Positions 1-6,755 of a stretch of 8,637 nt of DNA are shown piece after piece. Both the position numbers and the translations under genes were made by a program. The stretch is from Rhodospirillales bacterium (GTDB taxonomy: Bacteria > Pseudomonadota > Alphaproteobacteria > Acetobacterales > Acetobacteraceae): contig JAGWZS010000069.1 in assembly GCA_018971905.1 (NCBI GenBank), positions 1 to 8,637 of the forward strand, written 5' to 3'. The notes beneath the pieces were generated by a model. It was not told where the DNA came from. It saw nothing but the letters and a program-made list of their open reading frames with translations, and did no database searches. Within the stretch, counting starts at the first letter, position 1. Each line of letters opens with the position of its first letter.

Positions 1-53
1 AAGGCGGCCAAAGCCTCACTGGTGGCAATGAATTCGATATTGTTTTCGTTCAT
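1..53 (-). CDS. rnd: Ribonuclease D, N-terminal fragment (cut by window start)
   Basis: Only the first 17 codons are inside the window, reading [17 protein letters not shown] on the minus strand from the ATG at 53. A strong Shine-Dalgarno stretch, GGGAGGGG, lies just upstream (about 55-62 on the plus strand), which supports a real start. The peptide matches the usual opening of RNase D proteins: a short polar start, then a 'I-x-T-x-x-A-L-A' turn and helix before the first exonuclease motif. RNase D is a 3'-5' exoribonuclease that trims tRNA precursors. In many alphaproteobacteria rnd lies next to and divergent from aspS, as here, and that context carries most of the call. The catalytic DEDD residues are outside the window, so the assignment stays tentative. 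Confidence 0.6.
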   Translation of the reverse strand, partial: MNENNIEFIATSEALAA

Positions 54-78
54 GCCCCTCCCATAGCGTTACAGCCGC

Positions 79-107
79 TTGACAGGAAGCAGGTCCCGGT
101 TTCTTTC
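79..107 (+). promoter_or_regulatory. Possible aspS promoter (TTGACA -35)
   Basis: A perfect TTGACA (79-84) lies exactly 35 bases before the aspS ATG at 114. With a 17-bp spacer the -10 position would be 102-107 (TCTTTC), a poor match to TATAAT. If it is used, transcription would start at or next to the start codon. It lies in the 60-bp gap shared with the divergent rnd-like gene. The -35 element is seen directly; its use as a promoter is inference. Confidence 0.3.
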
Positions 108-113
108 CCGCGC

Positions 114-1910
114 ATGGAACAGATTCACGCCTACCGCACCCATCATTGCGCCGCGCTTCGGGCGGCAAATATCGGCCAAACGGCCCGGCTTTCCGGCTGG
201 GTGCACGCAAAGCGTGACCATGGCGGGCTCTTGTTCATCGACCTGCGGGACCATTACGGCCTCACCCAATGCGTGTTCGCCACCGGCACCGCGGCTTTTG
301 CGGCGGCCGAGGCGGTGCGGGTCGAGTCCGTGATTACCGTGACAGGCGAGGTTGTGGCCCGGGCCGAGGGCACCACCAACGCCAAGCTGCCCACCGGCGA
401 TATCGAGCTGCGGGTCGCCGCCCTTTCCTTGGAAGGCCCGGCGGATGTGCTGCCCATGCAGGTGGCGGGCAACGAGAACTACCCGGACGAGCTGCGGCTG
501 AAATACCGCTTCCTCGATCTGCGCCGCGAGCAGGTGCACAAGAACATCATGCTGCGCGCCGGGGTTATCACCAGCTTCCGCCGCCGGATGACCGAAGCCG
601 GGTTCACCGAATTCCAAACGCCGATCCTCACCGCGTCCTCCCCTGAAGGCGCGCGGGACTTCCTGGTGCCCGCCCGCAACCACCCCGGCAAGTTCTACGC
701 GCTGCCCCAGGCCCCGCAGCAGTTCAAGCAGCTGCTGATGGTGGCGGGGTTCGACCGCTACTTCCAGATCGCCCCCTGCTTCCGCGATGAAGCCTCCCGT
801 GCGGACCGCTCCCCGGGTGAGTTCTACCAGCTCGATTTCGAGATGAGCTTCGTGACGCAGGAGGACGTGTTCAACACCATCGAGCCGATTTTGCATGGGG
901 TGTTCGACGAGTTCGCCGCCGGGCGGGATGTCGGCAAACCGCCTTTCGAGCGGATTGCCTATGACGAAGCGCTGCTGAAATATGGCTCGGACAAGCCGGA
1001 CCTGCGCAACCCGATCATCATCTCCGACGTCACGGAAGCCTTCCGGGACTCTTCCTTCGGGCTGTTCGCCAAGATCGTGGAAGGTGGGGGCATCGTGCGC
1101 GCCATTCCGGCACCCGGCGCGGGCGGCAATCCGCGCTCCTTCTTCGACAAGCTGAATGAATGGGCCCGCGCCGAAGGCGCTGGCGGGCTTGGCTATATCA
1201 CCTTCTCCGAGGCTGGCCCGCAGGGGCCGATCGCCAAGAACCTGGCTGCTGACCGTGCCGAAGCCATCCGCGAAGCCTGCGGCCTCAAGGCAGGCGATGC
1301 CGTGTTCTTCGCCGCCGGCAAGCCGGATGCGGCGGCGAAATTCGCCGGTGCCGTGCGCACCAAGCTCGGCAACGATCTCGGGCTGATTAAAGAAGGCGAA
1401 TTCAAGTTCTGCTGGATCGTCGATTTCCCGATGTTCGAGTATGACGAAGAGCTGAAGCAGGTGGTGTTCTCCCACAACCCGTTCTCCATGCCCCAGGGCG
1501 GCATGGAGGCGCTGGAAACCCAAGACCCGCTGACGATCAAAGCCTTCCAATACGATATCGTCTGCAACGGCATCGAGCTGTCCTCCGGCGCCATCCGCAA
1601 CCACCGGCCGGACATCATGCTGAAGGCATTCGAGATTGCGGGTTATGGCCCCGAGGAGGTGGAAGCCCGCTTTGGCGGCATGCTAAACGCCTTCCGCTAC
1701 GGCGCCCCGCCGCATGGCGGCTCCGCCCCGGGCATCGACCGGATCGTGATGCTGCTGGCCGATGAGCCGAATATCCGCGAGGTCATCGCCTTCCCGCTCA
1801 ACCAGCAGGGCGAGGATCTGATGATGGGAGCACCCGCCCCGATCCCGGCCAACCGGTTGAAAGAGCTTTCCATCGCCCTGGCGCTGCCGCCGAAAGTGGT
1901 GAAGAGTTGA
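114..1910 (+). CDS. aspS: Aspartate--tRNA ligase, probably non-discriminating (Asp/Asn)
   Basis: Class II aminoacyl-tRNA synthetase of 598 residues, the normal bacterial length, cytoplasmic; it charges tRNA-Asp with aspartate using ATP. Domains in order: OB-fold anticodon-binding domain (about 1-115, '[13 protein letters not shown]'), catalytic core beginning 'YRFLDLRR' (131-138), motif 2 'FRDE' (223-226), the bacterial GAD insertion (roughly 290-420), and motif 3 'GIDRIVML' (540-547, with the ATP-binding Arg543). His36 in 'RDHGG' and Gly86 in 'EGTTN' are the residues typical of non-discriminating AspRS, whereas E. coli has Leu and Lys there. The enzyme therefore probably also makes Asp-tRNA-Asn for GatCAB amidation. 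The start at 114 gives the usual 'HAYRTHHC' N-terminus, although there is no clear Shine-Dalgarno sequence. A terminator follows, so it is probably monocistronic. Confidence 0.97.
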   Translation: MEQIHAYRTHHCAALRAANIGQTARLSGWVHAKRDHGGLLFIDLRDHYGLTQCVFATGTAAFAAAEAVRVESVITVTGEVVARAEGTTNAKLPTGDIELRVAALSLEGPADVLPMQVAGNENYPDELRLKYRFLDLRREQVHKNIMLRAGVITSFRRRMTEAGFTEFQTPILTASSPEGARDFLVPARNHPGKFYALPQAPQQFKQLLMVAGFDRYFQIAPCFRDEASRADRSPGEFYQLDFEMSFVTQEDVFNTIEPILHGVFDEFAAGRDVGKPPFERIAYDEALLKYGSDKPDLRNPIIISDVTEAFRDSSFGLFAKIVEGGGIVRAIPAPGAGGNPRSFFDKLNEWARAEGAGGLGYITFSEAGPQGPIAKNLAADRAEAIREACGLKAGDAVFFAAGKPDAAAKFAGAVRTKLGNDLGLIKEGEFKFCWIVDFPMFEYDEELKQVVFSHNPFSMPQGGMEALETQDPLTIKAFQYDIVCNGIELSSGAIRNHRPDIMLKAFEIAGYGPEEVEARFGGMLNAFRYGAPPHGGSAPGIDRIVMLLADEPNIREVIAFPLNQQGEDLMMGAPAPIPANRLKELSIALALPPKVVKS

Positions 1911-1941
1911 TCGGCCCAAAGCCCGTTTTTACGTGACAAAC

Positions 1942-1975
1942 ATACCGCCTTCGGCCACGAAGGCGGTATTGTTTT
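1942..1975 (+). terminator. Intrinsic terminator after aspS
   Basis: A perfect 12-bp stem pairs ATACCGCCTTCG (1942-1953) with CGAAGGCGGTAT (1958-1969) around a GCCA loop, followed by TGTTTT. It lies 32 bases after the aspS stop and ahead of the Pho boxes, so it separates aspS from the phosphate operon. An upstream AAAC (1938-1941) can pair with the downstream GTTT if one base is bulged. Confidence 0.9.
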
Positions 1976-1998
1976 ATACGCCAGCTCTGCCAGCATCA

Positions 1999-2038
1999 CC
2001 GTCACCAAACCTTCATTGAACTGTCATTGTAGTGTCAC
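1999..2038 (+). promoter_or_regulatory. Tandem Pho boxes (PhoB binding sites) upstream of pstB
   Basis: Four 7-base direct repeats start at 1999 (CCGTCAC), 2010 (CCTTCAT), 2021 (CTGTCAT) and 2032 (GTGTCAC), each exactly 11 bp apart. Against the PhoB half-site CTGTCAT/C they match 6, 5, 7 and 6 of 7 positions. Together they form two 18-bp Pho boxes, 1999-2016 and 2021-2038, the downstream one being nearly consensus. A weak -10-like TATGGA (2049-2054) begins after a 10-bp gap, the usual distance for PhoB-activated promoters that lack a -35. PhoB made by this same operon is the expected activator, under phosphate starvation. Confidence 0.85.
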
Positions 2039-2061
2039 AGAACCCGCCTATGGAAGCGCAT

Positions 2062-2886
2062 ATGGAAATCGCGAATCACGATCTGTCGGCGCAAGCCCCC
2101 CTGCCTGCGTCTCTCCATCAGGTGCCGGGAAGCGAGCCTCGCGTTTCCATCCGCAATCTCAATTTTTATTACGGCCAGACGCACGCGCTGAAAAACATCT
2201 CGATCGATTTCCCCGACCGCCAGACCACGGCAATGATCGGCCCCTCCGGCTGCGGCAAATCCACGCTGCTGCGCGTGCTCAACCGCATGTACGACCTCTA
2301 CCCCGGCCAGCGCGCCGAGGGCGAGGTGATGATGGCCGGGGATAACCTGATCGACCCACGGCTGGATTTGAACAAGCTGCGCCGGCGCGTGGGCATGGTG
2401 TTCCAGAAACCCACGCCCTTCCCCAAATCCATTTATGAAAACGTCATGTTCGGCGTGCGGCTGCATGAGAAACTCTCAAAGGCCGAAGCGGCTGAACGCG
2501 TGGAATGGGCGCTCACCCGCGCGGCATTATGGAACGAGGTGAAAGACCGTCTGCACGCCTCCGCCCTTGGGCTTTCCGGCGGGCAGCAGCAGCGGCTTTG
2601 CATCGCGCGGTCCATCGCCGTGCGGCCGGACGTGCTGCTGCTAGACGAGCCAACCTCCGCCCTCGACCCGATCAGCACGCTAAAAATCGAAGAGCTGATC
2701 GACGAATTGAAACAGGACTTCACCATCGTCATCGTCACCCACAACATGCAGCAGGCCGGGCGCTGCGCCGATCAGGTAGCGTTCTTCTACCTGGGTGAGC
2801 TGGTGGAGGTCGGCGCCTCCAGCCAGATCTTCACCGCGCCGCGTGAGCGCAAAACCCAGGAATACATCACCGGCCGGTTCGGCTAA
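2062..2886 (+). CDS. pstB: Phosphate ABC transporter ATP-binding protein PstB
   Basis: ATPase subunit of the high-affinity PstSCAB phosphate importer, bound to the inner face of the membrane. From the ATG at 2062 it has 274 residues, a little longer than E. coli PstB because of a polar N-terminal extension of about 25 residues. Visible motifs: Walker A 'GPSGCGKST' (60-68), Q-loop Gln115 in 'VFQKPTPFP', signature 'LSGGQQQR' (171-178), Walker B 'VLLLDEP' (191-197) and switch His227. '[14 protein letters not shown]' and the C-terminal '[10 protein letters not shown]' are typical of PstB. I prefer the start at 2062 because GGAAG lies five bases before it; an in-frame ATG at 2050 is possible, and the GTG at 2032 lies inside the Pho box. 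pstS, pstC and pstA are not next to it, so the permease must be encoded elsewhere. Confidence 0.96.
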   Translation: MEIANHDLSAQAPLPASLHQVPGSEPRVSIRNLNFYYGQTHALKNISIDFPDRQTTAMIGPSGCGKSTLLRVLNRMYDLYPGQRAEGEVMMAGDNLIDPRLDLNKLRRRVGMVFQKPTPFPKSIYENVMFGVRLHEKLSKAEAAERVEWALTRAALWNEVKDRLHASALGLSGGQQQRLCIARSIAVRPDVLLLDEPTSALDPISTLKIEELIDELKQDFTIVIVTHNMQQAGRCADQVAFFYLGELVEVGASSQIFTAPRERKTQEYITGRFG

Positions 2887-2904
2887 CGGAAAGACCAAGC
2901 GACT

Positions 2905-3621
2905 ATGCCCGACGAACCGAAACATATCGTCACCAGCTTCGAGGCCGACCTCAAGAAACTCCGCGACCTGATCGCGAATATGGGTGGGCTGGTGGAACGC
3001 GCCGTGGCGGACGCCACCACCGCGCTGGTCAGCCGCGACCCGGACATCGCCACCCGGGTTATCGAGGGCGACGCCAAAATCAACGCCGAGCAGCACAATG
3101 TCGAGCAATTCGCGGTGAAGCTGCTGGCGCTGCGCCAACCGGTGGCGGATGATCTGCGCCAGGTCATCCAGGCGTTGAAGGTCGTGACAGACCTGGAGCG
3201 GATCGGCGATTACGCCGCCAACATCGCCAAGCGCTCTATCGTCATCAATCAGGTGGCCAGCAACTTCCCGCTCGCCGGGCTGGGGCAAATGGCGTTGCTG
3301 GTGCAGCAGAACCTCAAAGCCAGCATCGACACGGTCGGCGAGGCCGACCCGCAAAAAGCGATCCTGGTCTGGCGCGCGGACCAGATGGTGGATGATCTGT
3401 ACAACACCATCTTCCGCGAACTGATCACCTACATGATGGAAGATGCACGCAACATCTCCGCCTGCACGCATCTGATGTTCATCGCCAAAAACCTGGAGCG
3501 CATCGGCGACCACACCACCAACATTGCCGAGCTGACCTATTACGCCGTTACCGGCCAAACCCTGCCGGATTACCGCCCCAAGGGCGACATCACCTCCACC
3601 TATATGGCCTCGTCCGACTGA
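2905..3621 (+). CDS. phoU: Phosphate signalling regulator PhoU
   Basis: Cytoplasmic all-helical protein of 238 residues, the usual length, that links the Pst transporter to the PhoR/PhoB two-component system and represses the Pho response when phosphate is plentiful. Two PhoU repeats are clear: each carries the metal-binding E-x3-D motif, 'DLERIGDYAANIAKR' (96-110) and 'NLERIGDHTTNIAEL' (196-210). It starts 18 bases after the pstB stop and ends two bases before phoB, so the three genes form one operon driven by the Pho boxes upstream of pstB. The Shine-Dalgarno sequence is weak (GGAAAG at 2888-2893). The C-terminal tail after residue 220 is polar and variable, as in other PhoU proteins. Confidence 0.96.
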   Translation: MPDEPKHIVTSFEADLKKLRDLIANMGGLVERAVADATTALVSRDPDIATRVIEGDAKINAEQHNVEQFAVKLLALRQPVADDLRQVIQALKVVTDLERIGDYAANIAKRSIVINQVASNFPLAGLGQMALLVQQNLKASIDTVGEADPQKAILVWRADQMVDDLYNTIFRELITYMMEDARNISACTHLMFIAKNLERIGDHTTNIAELTYYAVTGQTLPDYRPKGDITSTYMASSD

Positions 3622-3623
3622 GC

Positions 3624-4334
3624 ATGTCCGATACCAGCAAACCTTATGTATTAATCGTCGAGGATGAAGCGCCGCTGGTCACGCTGCTGCGCTACAATCT
3701 GGAAAAGCAAGGCTTCCGCGTCGAAGATGCGGGCGATGGCGGCGAGGCGCTGACCCGCATCACCGAAGCCCCGCCCGACCTGCTGCTGCTGGACTGGATG
3801 CTGCCGACCATGTCCGGCATCGAGCTTTGCCGCCAGCTGCGCCGCCGCCCAGCCACGCGCACCCTGCCCATCATCATGCTCACCGCCCGGGCTGAGGATC
3901 AGGATGCGGTGCGCGGGCTGGACACAGGCGCGGATGATTACATCACCAAGCCGTTTTCCACCGAGGCGCTGATCGCGCGCATCCGCGCCCTGCTGCGCCG
4001 CGCTGGCGCCATGCCGCAGAAAAGCAAGCTGAGCTTTCATGATATTTCGTTGGACCCGGCTTCCCACCGCGTGCTGCGCAATGGCCGCACCCTGCATCTG
4101 GGGCCCACCGAATTCCGGCTGCTAGAATTTTTTCTACGCCACCCCAAGCGCGTGTTCTCACGGGAGGACGTGCTGAACGCCGTCTGGGGCCGGGACATTC
4201 ACGTAGAACCCCGCACGGTGGATGTTCACATCAGGCGGCTTCGCAAAGCCATCAACGGCCCTGAGGAGATCGATATTGTCCGCACCGTGCGCGCCGCGGG
4301 CTATGCGCTGGACCTGGAAGACCCGGTGTTTTAG
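3624..4334 (+). CDS. phoB: Phosphate regulon response regulator PhoB
   Basis: OmpR-family transcription factor of 236 residues, activated by phosphorylation by the kinase PhoR in low phosphate. The receiver domain (about 7-122) has the acidic pair Glu13/Asp14, phospho-acceptor Asp57 in 'LLLLDWMLP', Thr87 and Lys109 ('TKPF'). The winged-helix DNA-binding domain (about 135-232) shows 'GPTEFRLLEFFLRHP', the recognition-helix stretch 'VDVHIRRLRKAI' and 'VRTVRAAGYAL'. 'HVEPRTVDVHIRRLRKA' is characteristic of PhoB. The ATG comes two bases after the phoU stop and has no Shine-Dalgarno sequence of its own, so translation is probably coupled to phoU. No phoR is present. The TAG stop overlaps the stop of the convergent gene on the other strand. 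Confidence 0.95.
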   Translation: MSDTSKPYVLIVEDEAPLVTLLRYNLEKQGFRVEDAGDGGEALTRITEAPPDLLLLDWMLPTMSGIELCRQLRRRPATRTLPIIMLTARAEDQDAVRGLDTGADDYITKPFSTEALIARIRALLRRAGAMPQKSKLSFHDISLDPASHRVLRNGRTLHLGPTEFRLLEFFLRHPKRVFSREDVLNAVWGRDIHVEPRTVDVHIRRLRKAINGPEEIDIVRTVRAAGYALDLEDPVF

Positions 4335-4711
4335 GCGGTTCTGATAATCCGCCCGCGCCGGGCCAGGCCCTCAACGCGCACCAGCAATTCAGAAAACGCG
4401 AAGGGTTTAGCCAGGTAGTCGTCTCCCCCGGCGCGTAAGCCCGTTACCTTGTTTTCCGCCTCACCAAGGCCAGAGAGAATCAACACCGGCGTATCGATCC
4501 GCTGGGCGCGCAAGCCGGTGAGCAGCTTAAGGCCGTCTTCATTACCCGGCAGCATACGGTCCAGAATAATAACCTCAAACGGTTCCTTCTCCGCCCGTTC
4601 CCGGCCCAGCGCGGCATTGTCGGCGTGAACAATGTTATGGCCAGCCTCCCGCAGCCCTTTGATCACGAAACCGGCAACAGTCTTGTCGTCCTCGATCAAT
4701 AAAATTCGCAT
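4331..4711 (-). CDS. Receiver-only response regulator, truncated OmpR-family protein
   Basis: A 126-residue protein that is a complete response-regulator receiver domain: acidic cluster E7-D8-D9, phospho-acceptor Asp51 in 'IILDRMLPG', Ser80, and Lys102 in 'AKPFAFSELLVRVEGLARR'. The wording is that of OmpR/TctD-type regulators, which normally continue for about 100 more residues with a winged-helix DNA-binding domain. Here the protein stops just after the last receiver helix ('RRGRIIRTA'), and its TAA overlaps the TAG of phoB. It is therefore either a single-domain regulator acting through protein contacts or the remnant of a regulator broken by rearrangement. All phosphorylation residues are intact, which argues against simple decay. 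GGGGG lies five bases before the ATG. No partner histidine kinase is in the window. Confidence 0.8.
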   Translation of the reverse strand: MRILLIEDDKTVAGFVIKGLREAGHNIVHADNAALGRERAEKEPFEVIILDRMLPGNEDGLKLLTGLRAQRIDTPVLILSGLGEAENKVTGLRAGGDDYLAKPFAFSELLVRVEGLARRGRIIRTA

Positions 4712-4819
4712 TCAGCCCCCATATGCTCGCTCGGTCGTAGCGGCCTATGCAACCCATGCGCGAATATCCAGCCGCGCCTCCGCTTGCGTCAATCAAAAAG
4801 GTAAGCAACTGTGATTAAT
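4712..4819 (-). promoter_or_regulatory. 108-bp intergenic region, possible weak promoter for the receiver gene
   Basis: This gap separates the FAD-enzyme stop from the receiver-protein start, both on the minus strand. On that strand TTGACG (plus-strand 4792-4787) is followed after 17 bp by GGATAT (4769-4764), a weak sigma-70-like pair. A T5 run (4795-4799 as A on the plus strand) has no convincing hairpin before it, so I do not call a terminator for the upstream pair. Nothing else stands out. Confidence 0.2.
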
Positions 4820-5926
4820 CTAGCCGCGAAAGCGCATCGGATCGATTAGCGGCAGAATGCCCGCGGCAGGGCCTGGGTCCTCTCGTTTCACCATCGCGGC
4901 GATCAGCGCCGAGGCTGCCGGCGCGGTCTGGATGCCATAACCACCCTGCCCCACCGCCCAGAAAAACCCTTCCACCGCATTATCGTACCCAAAGGCGAGG
5001 GAGCGGTCCGGCGTGAAAGTGCGCAAGCCTGCCCAGCTATGTTCAACGCGCTTTACCTCTATATCCAGCGCCTGCTGCATCCGGTCTATGCCAATCGCCA
5101 CATCCAGCTCATCCGGCTGCACGTCGTGCGGCACGTCGGGCGTTTCGTCGCAGGGCGTCACCATCAGCTTGGTACGGGCCTCGGCCCGCACATACCAATC
5201 ATGCGCGGCGGATTGCACCATGGGCCAATGCTCCACCTTAAACGGCGCCGGGTCGATGATGGCGGCGGTGCGCCTGCAGGGCACCAGGCCAATTGGCGCC
5301 AACCCCGCAATCCTCGCCACCTCATCGCCCCAGGCCCCGGCGGTATTCACCACAATCGGCGCGGTCAATATCAGCCCGCTGGAGGTTTCAACCTCCCAGG
5401 TTCCGTTTTTGCGTTCCACCCGCCCGGCGCGGTTGCGCAGCAGAATCGGCCCGCCACCCTGGCGCAGCTTGCGCAGGAAATACTGATGCAGCCCGGCCAC
5501 GTCCATGTCGAACCCGTCCGCCTCAAAACCAGCGCGAGTGGCGTAGCCCTCGATGATGGCGGGGCAAAGCGCCTTGGCGCGGCTAAGAGAAATCTCCTCG
5601 ATCCCCAGATCCTGCGCGATCAGATTATCCAGATCCGCGCCCTGGTCCTTAGGTGCCAGATAAAGAATCGCCCGGTCCACCGCGAGATGATCAGTGCCGA
5701 TATCCTCGGGCGGGCTCTTGTAAAACTCACGCGAGAGGCCGGTAAGCACGCGCACATCCGGCGGGCCGTAATTGCGAACCCATATGGCGGCGGAGCGCCC
5801 GGTGGTGTGAAACCCGGCCTGTGCCTCGGCTTCCACCAGCGCCACGCGGTGGGTGGGTATCAGCCGCGCCGCCACCGAAGCGCCGACAATACCGGCGCCG
5901 ATTACAATCACATCGAACTGGCTCAT
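4820..5926 (-). CDS. FAD-dependent D-amino-acid dehydrogenase-like oxidoreductase (DAO family)
   Basis: A 368-residue flavoprotein of the DAO family, whose members oxidise amines or D-amino acids to imino acids. The N-terminal Rossmann motif 'GAGIVG' (10-15) is followed by 'GFHTTGRSAA' (38-47); 'VVNTAGAWGDEVA' lies near 192-204, and the C-terminal flavin segment 'WAVGQGGYGIQT' at 323-334. Length and wording follow Pseudomonas D-arginine dehydrogenase (DauA) closely, including 'HDVQP', 'LD-A-G' and 'AGLR-F' stretches. The residues that would hold the substrate carboxylate (Arg219, Arg302, Tyr245) appear conserved. DauA His48 and Glu87, which bind the basic side chain, align with Ile48 and Ile87, so the substrate is probably not D-arginine. 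The start ATG overlaps the stop of the upstream hydrolase by one base (TGATG). Confidence 0.85.
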   Translation of the reverse strand: MSQFDVIVIGAGIVGASVAARLIPTHRVALVEAEAQAGFHTTGRSAAIWVRNYGPPDVRVLTGLSREFYKSPPEDIGTDHLAVDRAILYLAPKDQGADLDNLIAQDLGIEEISLSRAKALCPAIIEGYATRAGFEADGFDMDVAGLHQYFLRKLRQGGGPILLRNRAGRVERKNGTWEVETSSGLILTAPIVVNTAGAWGDEVARIAGLAPIGLVPCRRTAAIIDPAPFKVEHWPMVQSAAHDWYVRAEARTKLMVTPCDETPDVPHDVQPDELDVAIGIDRMQQALDIEVKRVEHSWAGLRTFTPDRSLAFGYDNAVEGFFWAVGQGGYGIQTAPAASALIAAMVKREDPGPAAGILPLIDPMRFRG

Positions 5927-6687
5927 CAGATCAAGAAATTCCTCAATGCGGCAATCACCTGCTCAGGCTTCTCGGCGTGCAGCCAATGCGATGCCCCCTC
6001 CACCCGCTCGATTCGTGCCGCAGGAAAGCGTTGCAGAATCTCTGGCTCGGCAGCGGGTACAACAAAGTTGGAGTCGGCACCGCAGAGAAACAGCGCCGGG
6101 CCGGCATAGGGCTTCGCCCCCGGCGGGTCATCCCACCGGAATAAATTGGCCATATTGGCGCTAATCTCATCCAACCCCAGCCGCCAGCGCGGCGCCTCGC
6201 CCAGCACCAGATTATTGAGCAGAAAGGCACGCAGCGGTGCCTCTTTCACGGTTGCGGCCATTGCCTTATCCGCTTCGCCACGGGTGAGCTCTGGCGAGAG
6301 CGGCACAGCCTGCATCGCCGCAACCAAGTCCGAATGGTCATGCCGATACGTCACCGGGGCAATATCCATCACCGCCAGCTTTTCCACCAACTCAGGCTTG
6401 GTCAGCGCCAGCATCATCGCGGTTTTGCCGCCCATGGAATGGCCGCAGAACCGGGCGCGGTGTATGCCAAGCTGCGTCAGCGTCTCCGCCACATCCGCCG
6501 CCATGGTGGCATAATCCATGGTCCCGCCGCGCGGGCTTTCGCCATGGTTGCGCTGGTCCAACGCCAGCACGCGGAACGAGGCGGAAAGACCACGGGACAG
6601 GATACCAAGGCTGCGCGCGGCACCGAAAAGCCCGTGCAGAAGAACCAGCGGCGGGCCTTCGCCTGCCTCTAACGTATTCAAGATCAT
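5926..6687 (-). CDS. Alpha/beta hydrolase, YbfF/ABHD11-like esterase
   Basis: A 253-residue cytoplasmic alpha/beta-hydrolase. Visible elements: oxyanion-hole motif 'LLHGLFG' (16-22), 'LDQRNHGESP' (43-52), nucleophile elbow 'GHSMGG' with Ser84, a likely acid Asp205 in 'LCGADS', and catalytic His234 in 'SHWLHAEKP'. The order and wording match E. coli YbfF and mitochondrial ABHD11, which hydrolyse short acyl esters and acyl thioesters; the natural substrate is uncertain. The reading frame is open back to 6849, but that region overlaps the divergent membrane gene and contains no family sequence. The ATG at 6687 gives the usual N-terminus a few residues before the first strand. Its stop overlaps the start of the FAD enzyme, suggesting an operon. 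Confidence 0.88.
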   Translation of the reverse strand: MILNTLEAGEGPPLVLLHGLFGAARSLGILSRGLSASFRVLALDQRNHGESPRGGTMDYATMAADVAETLTQLGIHRARFCGHSMGGKTAMMLALTKPELVEKLAVMDIAPVTYRHDHSDLVAAMQAVPLSPELTRGEADKAMAATVKEAPLRAFLLNNLVLGEAPRWRLGLDEISANMANLFRWDDPPGAKPYAGPALFLCGADSNFVVPAAEPEILQRFPAARIERVEGASHWLHAEKPEQVIAALRNFLI

Positions 6688-6755
6688 GCCGATAGTCTCG
6701 GGCCATTGCGCGAAAATCTCAAGCGCATGGCGGCCAAACAGTTTATGAGGGCGCC
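6688..6755. other. Divergent intergenic region (hydrolase / O-antigen ligase-like gene)
   Basis: A 68-bp gap between two divergent starts that must hold both promoters, or a leader if a promoter lies inside a gene. On the plus strand a clear GAGGG (6747-6751) precedes the ATG at 6756 by four bases. TTGCGC (6706-6711) is -35-like, but no good -10 follows at 17 bp. No operator-like inverted repeat is evident. Confidence 0.4.

Noticed and set aside
69..1604. 511-codon open frame on the minus strand opposite aspS
   Set aside because: It mirrors the codon pattern of aspS in GC-rich DNA; its translation is rich in low-complexity Gly, Ala, His and Arg and shows no family motifs, while aspS on the other strand is unmistakable.
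2032..2061. Upstream GTG (2032) or ATG (2050) starts for pstB
   Set aside because: The GTG is part of the last Pho half-site, and the ATG at 2050 lies in the likely -10 with no Shine-Dalgarno sequence; 2062 is better placed.
2680..3558. 292-codon minus-strand frame opposite phoU and the end of pstB
   Set aside because: It spans two clear genes on the other strand, has no recognisable domain and begins inside pstB.
4334..4353. GGCGG/CCGCC inverted repeat between phoB and the receiver gene as a terminator
   Set aside because: The stem is only 5 bp with a long loop and no T-tract on either side.
5039..6109. 356-codon plus-strand frame opposite the FAD enzyme
   Set aside because: A shadow frame rich in His, Arg and Pro with no domain, covering the ends of two well-supported genes.
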